This document shows positions 35,038 to 44,348 of a stretch of 64,000 bases of DNA, one piece after another; position 1 is the first letter of the stretch, and each line of letters opens with the position of its first letter. The position numbers and the translations under genes are program-made. The notes below the pieces were generated by a model. That model was not told where the DNA came from, did no database searches, and saw only the letters and a list, made by a program, of their open reading frames with translations. The DNA is from Flavobacterium sp. 270. Lineage in GTDB: Bacteria; Bacteroidota; Bacteroidia; Flavobacteriales; Flavobacteriaceae. The stretch spans positions 853,648 to 917,647 of the forward strand of contig NZ_SODM01000002.1 in NCBI RefSeq assembly GCF_004368785.1, given 5' to 3'.

Positions 35038-36243
35038 TTAATGTCCTTTTGTAGCAGCATCAAAAACTCTTAAGAAGTTACCACCCCCAATTTTTCCAAT
35101 TTCGTCTTCGTTAAAACCTACTTTTAGTAAAGCTTCAACAACGACATAATAGAAACCTTCTTTTTGACCCTGCCAGGCTTCGTTGGTACCACCGCCCATT
35201 TTATTAGGTTTACCGCCGTGTTTCTCTTTATCATTGCTTTTTTCGCCTCCCTCACGGTGTTCGTCTGGTTTATGATTTAAACTTTCTGGAGATCTATACG
35301 GCGGAGTCAATTTGGTATCTGTTCCAATCGCAACATGATCGATTCCAACAACATCGACCATTGCTTTGATATTTTCTGCATATTCTAAAGGAGAATCTGC
35401 AAGATGAGTCCAAACGCCAATAACACCACCGGTATTAGCAACTATTTTAGCTTGTTCTTTACTAATTAATCTCGGGCGCATCATTTTAGACATAAATTCA
35501 TTTTGCCCTAAACGGGTATCAAGTCCAGTGTGCGAAATCAAAACAGGCTTGTTGGTTACTTTTAATGCTGCATTTACCATATCATTAGTTCCATGCGAAA
35601 GATCGACCAAAATACCAAGTCGATTACATTCTTTAATAACTTCAACGCCAAAAGGGGTTAATCCGCCAAATTGTACAGGATTTGTAAAAACATCACCCAA
35701 AGGAACAGAAGCATCATTATCATGAAGTAAGGTTAAATGTCGCAACCCTCTTTTGTAAGCAACTTCAAGCCGATCTAGTTTTCCTTCAAGAAAATGTGCA
35801 CCTTCCACAGATTGAATTACGGTTGGCTGTTGTTTTTTATGAGCTGATTCAATGTCGAACAGATTTAAAGAACGCTTCATGTTATTGCTTTCAAGCGCTT
35901 TGTCCATTGCAGTTAATCCGTTTAGGAAACGATCGTATGCCTGACCTTCAGTGGTGAGTTTTTGATAATCAACAGCAAAAGTCATACAGATTGCCGATAA
36001 ACCTGATTTTTTCATTTCGCCAATCAGATCAATTTTAGGGCCGGGAAGTTCGAGAGTATTTAATGGTACATCAATATGATTGTGCGTATCAATTCCGATA
36101 GTTTTGGCAACAATTGCTGCAATTCGCGGATCGTAAATTTCCGCTGCCCAAGTAATCATTGGATTTAACATTGCTAATGTACCAGCGCCAGTGAGCGTGT
36201 ACATAAATTTTCGGCGTGACCATTCCTGTGGAGATTTTTCCAT
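35038..36243 (-). CDS. Tat-exported M19 (membrane dipeptidase-type) peptidase
   Basis: A 401-residue amidohydrolase-fold dipeptidase. A twin-arginine signal (SRRKFMYTLTGAGTLAML) opens the protein, so it is probably folded and loaded with metal before export. The metal site begins with THNH, with SVEGAHFLEG, VDLSHGTN and LISHTGLDTR further on. M19 enzymes cleave dipeptides, including D-amino-acid ones. An insert rich in His, Lys and Gly (about 325-350) is not typical of the core. Monocistronic, convergent with the DinB-fold gene. Confidence 0.92.
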   Translation of the reverse strand: MEKSPQEWSRRKFMYTLTGAGTLAMLNPMITWAAEIYDPRIAAIVAKTIGIDTHNHIDVPLNTLELPGPKIDLIGEMKKSGLSAICMTFAVDYQKLTTEGQAYDRFLNGLTAMDKALESNNMKRSLNLFDIESAHKKQQPTVIQSVEGAHFLEGKLDRLEVAYKRGLRHLTLLHDNDASVPLGDVFTNPVQFGGLTPFGVEVIKECNRLGILVDLSHGTNDMVNAALKVTNKPVLISHTGLDTRLGQNEFMSKMMRPRLISKEQAKIVANTGGVIGVWTHLADSPLEYAENIKAMVDVVGIDHVAIGTDTKLTPPYRSPESLNHKPDEHREGGEKSNDKEKHGGKPNKMGGGTNEAWQGQKEGFYYVVVEALLKVGFNEDEIGKIGGGNFLRVFDAATKGH

Positions 36244-36431
36244 AAAATTTCAAATTTCTAAATTGTTAATGACTTCGATTTTCTTGTAGAATCAGCCGTT
36301 GCCCGTATATAAGAATCAGTTAAAAGCATTTGGTTTAAATTTAATTTGTTAAAAGTTAAAAATAAATCGCAAGTATTTCTTATTCAATAAATTAATTTAA
36401 TTTTAATGAAATAAAAAGTAGAGGGATTTTT

Positions 36432-36998
36432 ATGGAAGAATTTACTCATATCAAATCGATTATCGGAATTATTCTTGGACTGGGTTTAACGCATCTCATC
36501 AAAGGATCTGTGGTTTTTATTCAGCATCCGGGACGGAAAAAGCCTTATTATGTCCACGCACTTTGGGTATTTTATGTTTTTATGCTCATCATTCATTTTT
36601 GGTGGTGGGAGTTTAATCTCAAACTCATTACAGAATGGTATTTTGCCGATTATTTTTTTATAATCTGTTATATTCTCATTTTTTATCTTTTATGCGCACT
36701 TTTATACCCAGATGATCTCAATGATTATACAGGTTATGAAGACTATTTTTATTCTAGAAAAAAATGGTTCTTTGCCATTCTTGCTATAAGTTTTGCAGCA
36801 GATCTGATAGACACGGCGATAAAAGGAGGGAATTATTTTTTATATAATCAGGGAGAATATTATGTTCGAATTATCAGCCATATTATTTTGTGTTTTGCGG
36901 CGATAAAAGTGCACAATAAAACTTTTCATACCGTGTTAGTATTACTGTTTATTGTTTATGAACTTTCGTATATTTTGAGATTATTTAATGTAGAATAA
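36432..36998 (+). CDS. Six-helix membrane protein of unknown function
   Basis: A 188-residue protein with six hydrophobic segments, the first at GIILGLGLTHLIKGSV. A WWWEF stretch follows helix 2. I recognise no family. It lies 24 nt upstream of the patatin gene on the same strand and is likely in its operon, which may mean a lipid-linked role; that is inference. Confidence 0.7.
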   Translation: MEEFTHIKSIIGIILGLGLTHLIKGSVVFIQHPGRKKPYYVHALWVFYVFMLIIHFWWWEFNLKLITEWYFADYFFIICYILIFYLLCALLYPDDLNDYTGYEDYFYSRKKWFFAILAISFAADLIDTAIKGGNYFLYNQGEYYVRIISHIILCFAAIKVHNKTFHTVLVLLFIVYELSYILRLFNVE

Positions 36999-37022
36999 AA
37001 CACCAATTTAATTGTGCGTCAA

Positions 37023-38579
37023 ATGGGACACAAAAAGCTTCATATCGTTTTCTTTTTTCTTGCTTTTGCGGGTAGCGGAATTTCTCAAAACAAAATCAAT
37101 CTTTTCTCAGAAATCAATTATAATTCTATTCCGGCCGTAGCTTTAAACGAATACAAATCGGTTCAGGAGCGTGACAGCAGATTTCAAAACCCAAATATTG
37201 CATTGGGAGTTGGAATTTCTGGTGGCGGATCGAGAGCGCAGTTTTTTAGTATGGGCGTTCTTTTAGGATTAGAAGAAATTCAGGAAAATAATACGCAACG
37301 CAATTTTTTAAACGAAGTCGATTATTTTTCTACCGTTTCCGGAGGTTGTTATTCTGCCGGATATTATTTAACAATTCTAAAAAACAAATTACAACACGAT
37401 AACTGTAGTTTCAATGAATTTTACTTTTCTAAAGCAGATGCGTTTAAATCTGATGTAAATAAATCGGCAACTTTATTTTCTCTTCTCAATAATAGCAGAA
37501 ACGAAAAAGGCGAAAAAGTCTCTATGACACAGCGATTGGATTTAGAAGTTTTGCAATACGACAGCACAAATCCTGAAAACCCGGATAAGTTTAATACTCA
37601 AATGCTGTTGTCTGATTTTTTTATTCCTAAAGAAAGCAGCAAAAATCCTCAATTGCCAATAATGGTTGCCAACGGAACGGCTTATAACAATGGCGAGCGA
37701 TTTCCGTTTATGCCTCATGTTATAAGGGCATTAAAGATCAATTCGTCTTTGGCTCCAAATAAAGCAGATCTTCCGCTTGACGGGAATCAGATTAATAATG
37801 GTTATGATTTTCCGCTGACGTATGCTATTACGGCGAGTTCTGCTTTTCCTGGTGTGTTGCCAAAAACAAAATTCGGAATCAAAAATCAAGATAAAATATT
37901 ATGTGTTATAGATGGCGGTGCTTCTGATAATACGGGATATGAAACTTTATTAGAACTGCTTAACAAAGATTCTAGAGTTGATAATAAAAATAAAAAAGCA
38001 CTTTTTATTGATTGTTTAGGACAAGGAAAGAAGGCACCTTTTATTAATGATGAAAAAATCAGGCTGCTTTCTTTATTAGAAACAGCTTCATTATATACTG
38101 TTCAAACACGATATATTACTTTTGAAAGGGATGTTGAAAATGTTTTGGAACGATATAAAATTCCAACTTCCAATTATCAGGTTATTGGTTTTACAACGCT
38201 GCGAGATCATTTATTAAAACTAAAGAAAGATCAGGATTATGAGAATCTGGTTTTGCAATTAAAAAACACCGATGACGACGAAAGCAGCTGGCTTAAACTT
38301 CACAATGATTTTAAAGCCAAATTGGTTGCAAAGTTTGGGGCTGAAAGTTTTAAAAAAGACAAAAACAGCGAAGTGATTCTCTCAAGTTTAAGCAAAGAAA
38401 AGTTTCCGGATTTTGGCGCAAGCGAGCTTTTGATTTTATACGAATATGCCTCTCACGTAGAAACAAAACTAAAAACAACACCAGAAGAAAAAGAAATGTT
38501 ATTGCTTTCAGGACGTTTCGCCGTGTTTTTAAAAACAAACGAATTAAAAGAATTGCTGGTTGAACACAAAGGATTTTAA
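37023..38579 (+). CDS. Patatin-like phospholipase
   Basis: A 518-residue lipase-type protein with an N-terminal signal segment (MGHKKLHIVFFFLAFAGSG). The oxyanion hole is GISGGGSRAQFFSMGVL, the nucleophile Ser sits in TVSGGCYSAG, and the catalytic Asp in VIDGGASDNTG, so the Ser-Asp dyad is intact. It should hydrolyse acyl esters of lipids in the envelope. A GTG at 37014 gives three more residues; ATG 37023 is preferred. Follows a six-helix membrane protein gene by 24 nt. Confidence 0.88.
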   Translation: MGHKKLHIVFFFLAFAGSGISQNKINLFSEINYNSIPAVALNEYKSVQERDSRFQNPNIALGVGISGGGSRAQFFSMGVLLGLEEIQENNTQRNFLNEVDYFSTVSGGCYSAGYYLTILKNKLQHDNCSFNEFYFSKADAFKSDVNKSATLFSLLNNSRNEKGEKVSMTQRLDLEVLQYDSTNPENPDKFNTQMLLSDFFIPKESSKNPQLPIMVANGTAYNNGERFPFMPHVIRALKINSSLAPNKADLPLDGNQINNGYDFPLTYAITASSAFPGVLPKTKFGIKNQDKILCVIDGGASDNTGYETLLELLNKDSRVDNKNKKALFIDCLGQGKKAPFINDEKIRLLSLLETASLYTVQTRYITFERDVENVLERYKIPTSNYQVIGFTTLRDHLLKLKKDQDYENLVLQLKNTDDDESSWLKLHNDFKAKLVAKFGAESFKKDKNSEVILSSLSKEKFPDFGASELLILYEYASHVETKLKTTPEEKEMLLLSGRFAVFLKTNELKELLVEHKGF

Positions 38580-38580
38580 T

Positions 38581-39483
38581 CTAAATATAAAGTTCACCGC
38601 GCATTGTAATAACAGACATTCCGCCTACCAAAACATCGCGGTCACGATTCATTACTTCAATTACAGAAGGCTGGTTTAATTTGACACCCTGAAGAATTTT
38701 ATATTCTTTATTAGATTGTGCATATCTGTTTTTTGTTAAAAAACCGATTAATGGCCCAGCCGCAGTACCCGTTGCAGGATCTTCTTCTATACCAATTATT
38801 GGATTAAAAAAACGTGCTTCAACAATATGATCCTCATTTTCATCCGCAATTGCAAAACAATAGAATCCTTCAAAATGATATTCTTTTGAAATTTCGATCA
38901 GCAGTTTATTATCCGGAATACATTCATTTAGTAATTTGCTATTTCTTACCGGAACCATTGTATGCGCAACTTCTGTCTGAACTACAGTTGGAATAAGCAT
39001 GTCGATTTCTAAATCTTCGATTTTAAAACCGAGAGCAATCGCTATTTTATAAGTTGGTATTTGTTGTTTTACAAGCGCTGATTTTTGATGCATCTGCACA
39101 ATAGGATAATTAGTGTCGGGATCAAAACGCACTGTTACCGGTATGGGCGAATGTTTCATTATGACATAACGATTGTTTTCATTTTGTGCATCAAAAATGG
39201 GCATCTTTTTTAATAATGCACCGCAGACCGCACCCAATAAATTGTGTCCGGCACCATCGATTTCAAAACCTATCGGAGTGAAAGAACGCACATTTAATGC
39301 TTTTTGTTTTTGAGAATAATAAACAAAGGAGGTTTCAGAATAGCCAAATTCTTTGGCAATATTTTGATAAACTTCTAATTCTAAATCACCATCTGTAAAA
39401 ACTACAGACAAAGGATTGCCTTTGTAACTGGTGTGTGAGAACACATCTAAAACGTAATATTCTAATGTTATCCTTTCGCTCAT
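38581..39483 (-). CDS. PhzF-family isomerase
   Basis: A 300-residue member of the PhzF/YddE family with the diaminopimelate-epimerase-like two-domain fold. Visible features are the opening VLDVFSHTSYKGNPLSVVF, the catalytic Glu in FGYSETSF, and GIEEDPATGTAAGPL near the C-terminus. PhzF itself isomerises a phenazine precursor, but no other phenazine gene is here, so a different small-molecule isomerisation is more likely. Its stop is 1 nt after that of the convergent patatin gene, with no visible terminator between. Confidence 0.92.
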   Translation of the reverse strand: MSERITLEYYVLDVFSHTSYKGNPLSVVFTDGDLELEVYQNIAKEFGYSETSFVYYSQKQKALNVRSFTPIGFEIDGAGHNLLGAVCGALLKKMPIFDAQNENNRYVIMKHSPIPVTVRFDPDTNYPIVQMHQKSALVKQQIPTYKIAIALGFKIEDLEIDMLIPTVVQTEVAHTMVPVRNSKLLNECIPDNKLLIEISKEYHFEGFYCFAIADENEDHIVEARFFNPIIGIEEDPATGTAAGPLIGFLTKNRYAQSNKEYKILQGVKLNQPSVIEVMNRDRDVLVGGMSVITMRGELYI

Positions 39484-39546
39484 TAACGCTCTTTTTTAAA
39501 TATAGATTTCTTGAGAATAACATCTTACTTGTTGAATTTTAAAAGT

Positions 39547-39819
39547 TTACAAGTTTGCTATTGCTCTAATAATCCATAAAAGTACTACAAATAACAGAAA
39601 ATAAAGCTGTACTTTGTTGACTTTTTCATTTCCGAGCTGCCGAACCAAAATTCTATCAATTAGTATGGCTATAGAAACCGGAATTAAACCGAAGAGAATA
39701 TAAATTCCTAATAAGCCATCTTCTGCTGAGTTTCCAGTAATTAAGATTATGGCGTAAATAGTACCGGCGATAATTGATAAAATTCCTAATACAAACAATA
39801 GGGTAAGGTTCTTTAGCAT
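39547..39819 (-). CDS. Small membrane protein, unknown
   Basis: About 90 residues with three hydrophobic segments (LTLLFVLGILSIIAGTIYAI, a middle helix around GIYILFGLIPVSIAI, and a C-terminal helix ending AIANL). Start at ATG 39819, because the 18 upstream codons are polar and lie ahead of the first helix. No family recognised and no close operon partner. Confidence 0.55.
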   Translation of the reverse strand: MLKNLTLLFVLGILSIIAGTIYAIILITGNSAEDGLLGIYILFGLIPVSIAILIDRILVRQLGNEKVNKVQLYFLLFVVLLWIIRAIANL

Positions 39820-40041
39820 AATGGTTCGTCTATTTTGAAAATTATTTTTGGTTGTTAGTTTATAAAAATCCAAATTATATTTGTACGATTCTATTTATTA
39901 ACAGATATGGGTTTTTATAAAAGGTTGCGTTTAGATTTATAATTTGAATAACTACTTTATACATAAACTGCAGTTTTTCATTTACATAAGAATAAATTTA
40001 AAGAAAAGAAATCACCTGTGGGTTTTTGTAGTAAAAAACTT

Positions 40042-40049
40042 TATGTTTG
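40042..40049 (+). promoter_or_regulatory. -7 box TATGTTTG
   Basis: A TAnnTTTG match 25 nt before the ATG of the lipoprotein gene at 40075. Confidence 0.5.
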
Positions 40050-40074
40050 CATTTGATATAAAAAAGCCATTTTA

Positions 40075-40614
40075 ATGAAAAATTTAAAAAAAATCCTGTT
40101 TTTTGCCATTGCCATTTTCGCATTAACCTTATTCTCATCATGCAGTGCAGATAATTTTCCGAAAGGAGATGATCCAAATGAAGTTTCAAATGAAAACCCA
40201 GACGACAATCCGATTGAAGTTCCGGGCGGGAATGAAACACAGACTGATTTTATTAAATTTAAATATAATGGAACTTCTTACTCTTTCGATCCTTCATTCT
40301 CAACTTCATTGACTATGGATCTGTCAGGATATACAGGGATAGATGATACTTATAAAAGAGTTGCTTTATGGATGCCATTAAAACCAACAATTGGAAGCCA
40401 TCCTGTAGTTTTTGATTTGTCGCATCTTGAAACAACATATCAGGCAAGTTTTTCTTTTTTGCCAGAAATTAACAACGCTAATGCAACAGCAGGAACAATT
40501 AATATTACGCTTCTTACCAAAGAAAGGATTGAAGGTACATTTAGTTTTTCAGGAATGCAAAACGGTAAAAACTTTAGCGTTACAGATGGTAGTTTTAGTA
40601 TTGAAAAATTTTAA
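40075..40614 (+). CDS. Lipoprotein of unknown function
   Basis: A 179-residue protein with a lipoprotein signal peptide (lipobox FSSC, Cys23), a Pro/Asn/Asp-rich spacer (about 30-55), then a beta-rich domain beginning FIKFKYNGTSYSF. This resembles flavobacterial surface lipoproteins with a flexible stalk. The mature N-terminus SADNF after Cys is acidic, which may favour surface exposure. Function unknown. Single gene with a -7 box and a terminator. Confidence 0.72.
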   Translation: MKNLKKILFFAIAIFALTLFSSCSADNFPKGDDPNEVSNENPDDNPIEVPGGNETQTDFIKFKYNGTSYSFDPSFSTSLTMDLSGYTGIDDTYKRVALWMPLKPTIGSHPVVFDLSHLETTYQASFSFLPEINNANATAGTINITLLTKERIEGTFSFSGMQNGKNFSVTDGSFSIEKF

Positions 40615-40635
40615 TTGAAGATTTTAAATAAACAT

Positions 40636-40670
40636 AAAAAAAGCAGTAAACGAGAGTTACTGCTTTTTTT
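40636..40670 (+). terminator. Terminator of the lipoprotein gene
   Basis: AAAAAAAGCAGTAA pairs with TTACTGCTTTTTTT through a near-perfect stem with one bulged A. Confidence 0.9.
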
Positions 40671-40752
40671 ATTTGAGGTTAAAACACCAACTATTTCTTT
40701 TGTATATTATTTTACCCGAAATTTGCATCAAACTCATTAAATCAAACTCAAA

Positions 40753-41292
40753 ATGGAATTCGGAAGAATCATAATTTCAGAAACCGCGGCAAACAGCGAA
40801 AATCCTCAGGACATTATTAATTCTAATATTTCTGTGATAAATCTAATGCGCGAGGAAAAAATCGACGACGATTTGATTCATGAAGATGCATTAATGAGTT
40901 ATTATTTAGATTACTACACTTCAAAATATACCGAAGGCAACTTCTCAAAATTTGTTTACGATTCTAAATGGAATAAAGAACTAAACGAATTAATCGAAGA
41001 AGGTTTAGCATTAATTGGTGCCGAAAAGCATTTAGAGCTTTTTCAGGCGCAGGCCAAAAGAGTTCGTTTACTAAGCAGCGTTAAAATTGATAAATTCCTA
41101 AAAGGAAAATACGAAGGCGTAAACCCAACAAGAGACTTGCTAAACAATGATACTTTCTTTGAATTAGAAGAGAATCTTGCAGCACTAAATGCCGATTTTC
41201 TAAAATCACATCCCGATACCGAAGTACTTTCGGTAGACGAAATGTTTGCGGCTTTAGAAGAATTTGTTGGGCACGAAATCAAAAGAGCATAA
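40753..41292 (+). CDS. DMP19-like (DUF4375) protein, tentative
   Basis: A 179-residue soluble, mostly helical protein. The middle YLDYYTSKYTEGNFSKFVYD resembles the YxxQVxNGGFxQYF-type core of the DMP19/DUF4375 family, but the match is loose. Acidic overall, no signal peptide. Function unknown. It is convergent with the lipoprotein gene at 41309, with a 16-nt gap and no clear hairpin. Confidence 0.6.
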   Translation: MEFGRIIISETAANSENPQDIINSNISVINLMREEKIDDDLIHEDALMSYYLDYYTSKYTEGNFSKFVYDSKWNKELNELIEEGLALIGAEKHLELFQAQAKRVRLLSSVKIDKFLKGKYEGVNPTRDLLNNDTFFELEENLAALNADFLKSHPDTEVLSVDEMFAALEEFVGHEIKRA

Positions 41293-41308
41293 TAGGAGTT
41301 TCCTGCTA

Positions 41309-41788
41309 TTATCGCAATTCGGCATTATTAGATTCGGCATATTCAACCTGAATTTCTTTAATTGATTCGTCAAGCTCAAGTAGACTAGACAAAACTCCTT
41401 TTAGCATTATTGCAGCTTTAGGTTCACTGTCTTTCTTTGTCAAAATATCGATATTAGCTTCTAAACCATCCATAGAATTTAAAGCAGTAGAAAACATCTC
41501 TAACATTTTTTGTCTTAAACCTTTATCATTAAGAGGAAGTAAATCCTCCACAGGTTTTTGTGCTTCAATTAGCTTTTTTCGGGTTGCATCAATCACCTTC
41601 AGCAATTGTTTTTTTGATTCTGGTTTTCCAATTAAATCTAAACTGCCGCTTAAGAATTCATTAGTAGCTTCAAAAAGTAGTTTGTGGGCATCAACGATAG
41701 TGTCGTTATAACTTCGTGTATTAGATTGATTACAACCTGTAAACATTACAGATGCAAAAAATAGAATTAAGAGTAGTTTTCTTTTCAT
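41309..41788 (-). CDS. Helical lipoprotein, possibly LIC11966-like
   Basis: About 159 residues with a lipobox FTGC after MKRKLLLILFFASVM, then an all-helical, acidic mature part with YNDTIVDAH near its start. It resembles LIC11966-type surface proteins, tentatively. The frame extends upstream to 41848, but a promoter (TTG-N18-TACATTTG) covers 41820-41848, which fixes the start at ATG 41788. Function unknown. Confidence 0.68.
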   Translation of the reverse strand: MKRKLLLILFFASVMFTGCNQSNTRSYNDTIVDAHKLLFEATNEFLSGSLDLIGKPESKKQLLKVIDATRKKLIEAQKPVEDLLPLNDKGLRQKMLEMFSTALNSMDGLEANIDILTKKDSEPKAAIMLKGVLSSLLELDESIKEIQVEYAESNNAELR

Positions 41789-41819
41789 AGGTTTAATCTT
41801 TGTAAAATTGGTTAATGAA

Positions 41820-41848
41820 CAAATGTATCGATTTGATTTTGAGAGCAA
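41820..41848 (-). promoter_or_regulatory. Promoter TTG-N18-TACATTTG
   Basis: On the minus strand, TTG at 41846-41848 and TACATTTG at 41820-41827, spacer 18 nt, a full match to the Bacteroidota consensus. It decides the start of the lipoprotein gene at 41788. Confidence 0.7.
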
Positions 41849-42019
41849 ATATTTTTAATATAATTTTTTTGAAAATAATTTGTATCGAAATAATTAAGAA
41901 AGAAAGTTTCATTTCGATCTAGTATTTCATCTGGAAAAATTGCCGTTTATATTTAAAAACAATAACAAATACAATTTTTTTAAGATCATTTAGAATAATT
42001 AAACTTTCCGTAGTAAACT

Positions 42020-42054
42020 TTGTCCGAATCTTAACAAACATTTCCTTAAATTTG
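42020..42054 (+). promoter_or_regulatory. Promoter of serS
   Basis: TTG at 42020-42022 and TAAATTTG at 42047-42054; spacer 24 nt, slightly long. The serS ATG is 41 nt after the box. Confidence 0.55.
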
Positions 42055-42095
42055 CTTCCATTATAAAAAAATACAATAGTTACAAAAATCAAGCT

Positions 42096-43367
42096 ATGTT
42101 ACAAATCGCATTTATTAGAGAAAATCAGGAGAAAGTAATCAAGGCTTTAGCAAAACGAAATATCGATGCTAAAAGCGTTGTTGAAGAAGTGGTGCAATTA
42201 GATGAAAACCGTCGCGCTGCGCAGGTAGAATTAGACAATACTTTATCAGAATCTAATAAATTATCCAAAGATATAGGCGAATTAATGAAAGCCGGAGAGA
42301 AATCTAAAGCTGCAATCTTAAAAGAAAAAACAGTTTCATTAAAAGAAAAAAGCAAAGAATTGAGCGAAAAAGCAGAAGCTTTGGCTGCTGAATTGACCAA
42401 TAAATTATACACATTACCAAATCTTCCGGCAGATATTGTTCCCGAAGGAAAAACGCCAGACGACAATCTAAACGTTTTTGAAGAAGGAGATATTCCGGTT
42501 TTGCATGAAGGTGCACAACCGCATTGGGAATTGGTAAAAAAATACGACATCATCGATTTTGAATTGGGTGTAAAAATTACAGGCGCAGGTTTTCCGGTTT
42601 ATAAAGGAAAAGGTGCTCGTTTACAGCGTGCGTTAATCAATTATTTTTTAGATAAAAATGCTGCTGCAGGTTATAATGAAGTACAAGTGCCTCATTTGGT
42701 AAACGAAGCTTCAGGTTACGGAACAGGACAATTGCCAGACAAAGAAGGACAAATGTATCATTCTACAATTGATGATTTATATTTGATTCCAACTGCTGAG
42801 GTTCCGGTTACGAATTTGTTTCGTGATGTAATTTTAAACGAAAGCGAACTGCCAGTATTACATACAGCTTATACGCCATGTTTCCGTCGTGAAGCAGGTT
42901 CTTACGGCGCGCACGTTCGCGGATTAAACCGTTTACACCAATTTGATAAAGTAGAAATTGTTCGTATCGAGCACCCAGATAATTCATATGCTGCGCTTGA
43001 CGGAATGGTGGAGCATGTTAAAAATATTTTGCAAGAATTGAAATTGCCATACAGAATTTTACGTCTTTGTGGTGGCGATATGGGTTTCACATCTGCTTTG
43101 ACATATGATTTTGAAGTATTTTCTACAGCGCAGGATCGTTGGTTAGAAATTAGTTCAGTTTCTAACTTTGAAACTTTTCAGGCAAATCGCTTGAAATTAC
43201 GTTTCAGAGACAAAGACGGAAAAAACCAATTGGCTCACACACTTAATGGAAGTTCATTAGCATTGCCAAGAGTTTTGGCTGGAATTTTAGAAAACTACCA
43301 AACTCCGGAAGGAATCGTAATTCCAGAAGTTTTACGTCCGTACTGTGGATTTGATATTATAAATTAA
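42096..43367 (+). CDS. serS: Seryl-tRNA synthetase
   Basis: A 423-residue class II enzyme that charges tRNA-Ser. A long antiparallel coiled-coil arm (about 25-105) reaches the tRNA. Motif 2 is FRREAGSYGAHVRG and motif 3 lies in HTLNGSSLALPRVLAGILE. Length is normal. A leader of about 35 nt could hold regulatory RNA, but no T-box-like structure is evident, as expected outside Firmicutes. Followed by a terminator. Confidence 0.97.
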   Translation: MLQIAFIRENQEKVIKALAKRNIDAKSVVEEVVQLDENRRAAQVELDNTLSESNKLSKDIGELMKAGEKSKAAILKEKTVSLKEKSKELSEKAEALAAELTNKLYTLPNLPADIVPEGKTPDDNLNVFEEGDIPVLHEGAQPHWELVKKYDIIDFELGVKITGAGFPVYKGKGARLQRALINYFLDKNAAAGYNEVQVPHLVNEASGYGTGQLPDKEGQMYHSTIDDLYLIPTAEVPVTNLFRDVILNESELPVLHTAYTPCFRREAGSYGAHVRGLNRLHQFDKVEIVRIEHPDNSYAALDGMVEHVKNILQELKLPYRILRLCGGDMGFTSALTYDFEVFSTAQDRWLEISSVSNFETFQANRLKLRFRDKDGKNQLAHTLNGSSLALPRVLAGILENYQTPEGIVIPEVLRPYCGFDIIN

Positions 43368-43386
43368 GTTTTAAAACTTAGGGATT

Positions 43387-43420
43387 AACCTAACAGGTTT
43401 TAAAAGCCTGTTAGGTTTTC
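43387..43420 (+). terminator. Terminator of serS (family C palindrome)
   Basis: AACCTAACAGG (43387-43397) pairs with CCTGTTAGGTT (43407-43417), then TTT. Resembles the hairpin at 23576-23608. Confidence 0.88.
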
Positions 43421-43457
43421 TTAATTTTAAGCAAGAAAGAAATTAAAAAGGAACGAG

Positions 43458-44300
43458 ATGAGTGCAATAGTAAACTGGAATGTAGATCCTGTTATTTTTA
43501 TGATAACAGATAGTTTTCCTCTAAAATATTATGGCGCTCTTTTTGCTATCGGATTGCTGCTGGGCTATTACATTCTAAGAAAAATCTACAAAAAAGAGCA
43601 TCAATCACTCGAAAATCTGGATAGTTTACTGGTTTATGTAATTGTCGGAACAATTTTAGGTGCAAGATTGGGACATTGTTTGTTCTACGAACCGGATTAT
43701 TTTTTTAAACATCCAATTGAAATATTACTTCCAATTCAGAAAATTGCAGGAACTTATCAATTTGTTGGATATTCGGGTTTAGCAAGTCACGGCGGAACCA
43801 TTGGCGTTTTGATTGCTATCATTTTATATTGTAGAAAATTTAAAGTTCAATTGTTTTGGCTTTTAGACAGAATGGCTGTTGGAGTTCCTGTTTCCGGCGC
43901 TTTTATTAGATTTGGAAATTTTATGAATTCTGAAATTTATGGAAAACCAACCAACGGAAATTGGGGCGTTGTTTTTCAAAGAGACGATCTGATTCCGAGG
44001 CATCCTACACAATTATACGAAGCATTTGCTTACTTATTGATTTGTGGAATTTTATATTTTATGTACAAATCTGAATCAATTAGAAAATCACAAGGATTAA
44101 TTTTCGGATGTTTCTTAACTTTATTGTTTCTCGCCAGATTTATTATTGAATTTTTTAAGGAAAATCAGGAAAGTTTTGAAGATAATATGATCATAAATAT
44201 GGGACAAATTTTAAGTATTCCCTTTATTTTAATTGGTTTAGCTTTGATTGTCTGGAAATCCAGAGCAAATAATAACACGTTGAATATTGATAATGTATAA
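43458..44300 (+). CDS. lgt: Prolipoprotein diacylglyceryl transferase
   Basis: A 280-residue inner-membrane enzyme that adds diacylglycerol to the lipobox Cys of lipoproteins, the first lipidation step. Seven membrane helices. Key stretches are GARLGHCLFYEP, SGLASHGG (with the essential His) and the Lgt signature RFGNFMNSEIYG, with RHPTQLYEA further on. It serves the several lipoproteins in this window. A 48-nt gap separates it from the TPR gene, likely the same transcript. Confidence 0.96.
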   Translation: MSAIVNWNVDPVIFMITDSFPLKYYGALFAIGLLLGYYILRKIYKKEHQSLENLDSLLVYVIVGTILGARLGHCLFYEPDYFFKHPIEILLPIQKIAGTYQFVGYSGLASHGGTIGVLIAIILYCRKFKVQLFWLLDRMAVGVPVSGAFIRFGNFMNSEIYGKPTNGNWGVVFQRDDLIPRHPTQLYEAFAYLLICGILYFMYKSESIRKSQGLIFGCFLTLLFLARFIIEFFKENQESFEDNMIINMGQILSIPFILIGLALIVWKSRANNNTLNIDNV

Positions 44301-44348
44301 TTAATCAGCTAATTGCGATTGAATAAATACCACTTTAAAAACTGAAAT

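Noticed and set aside
38581..39483. Part of a phenazine pathway
   Set aside because: PhzF-like proteins are widespread and no other phenazine gene is in the window.
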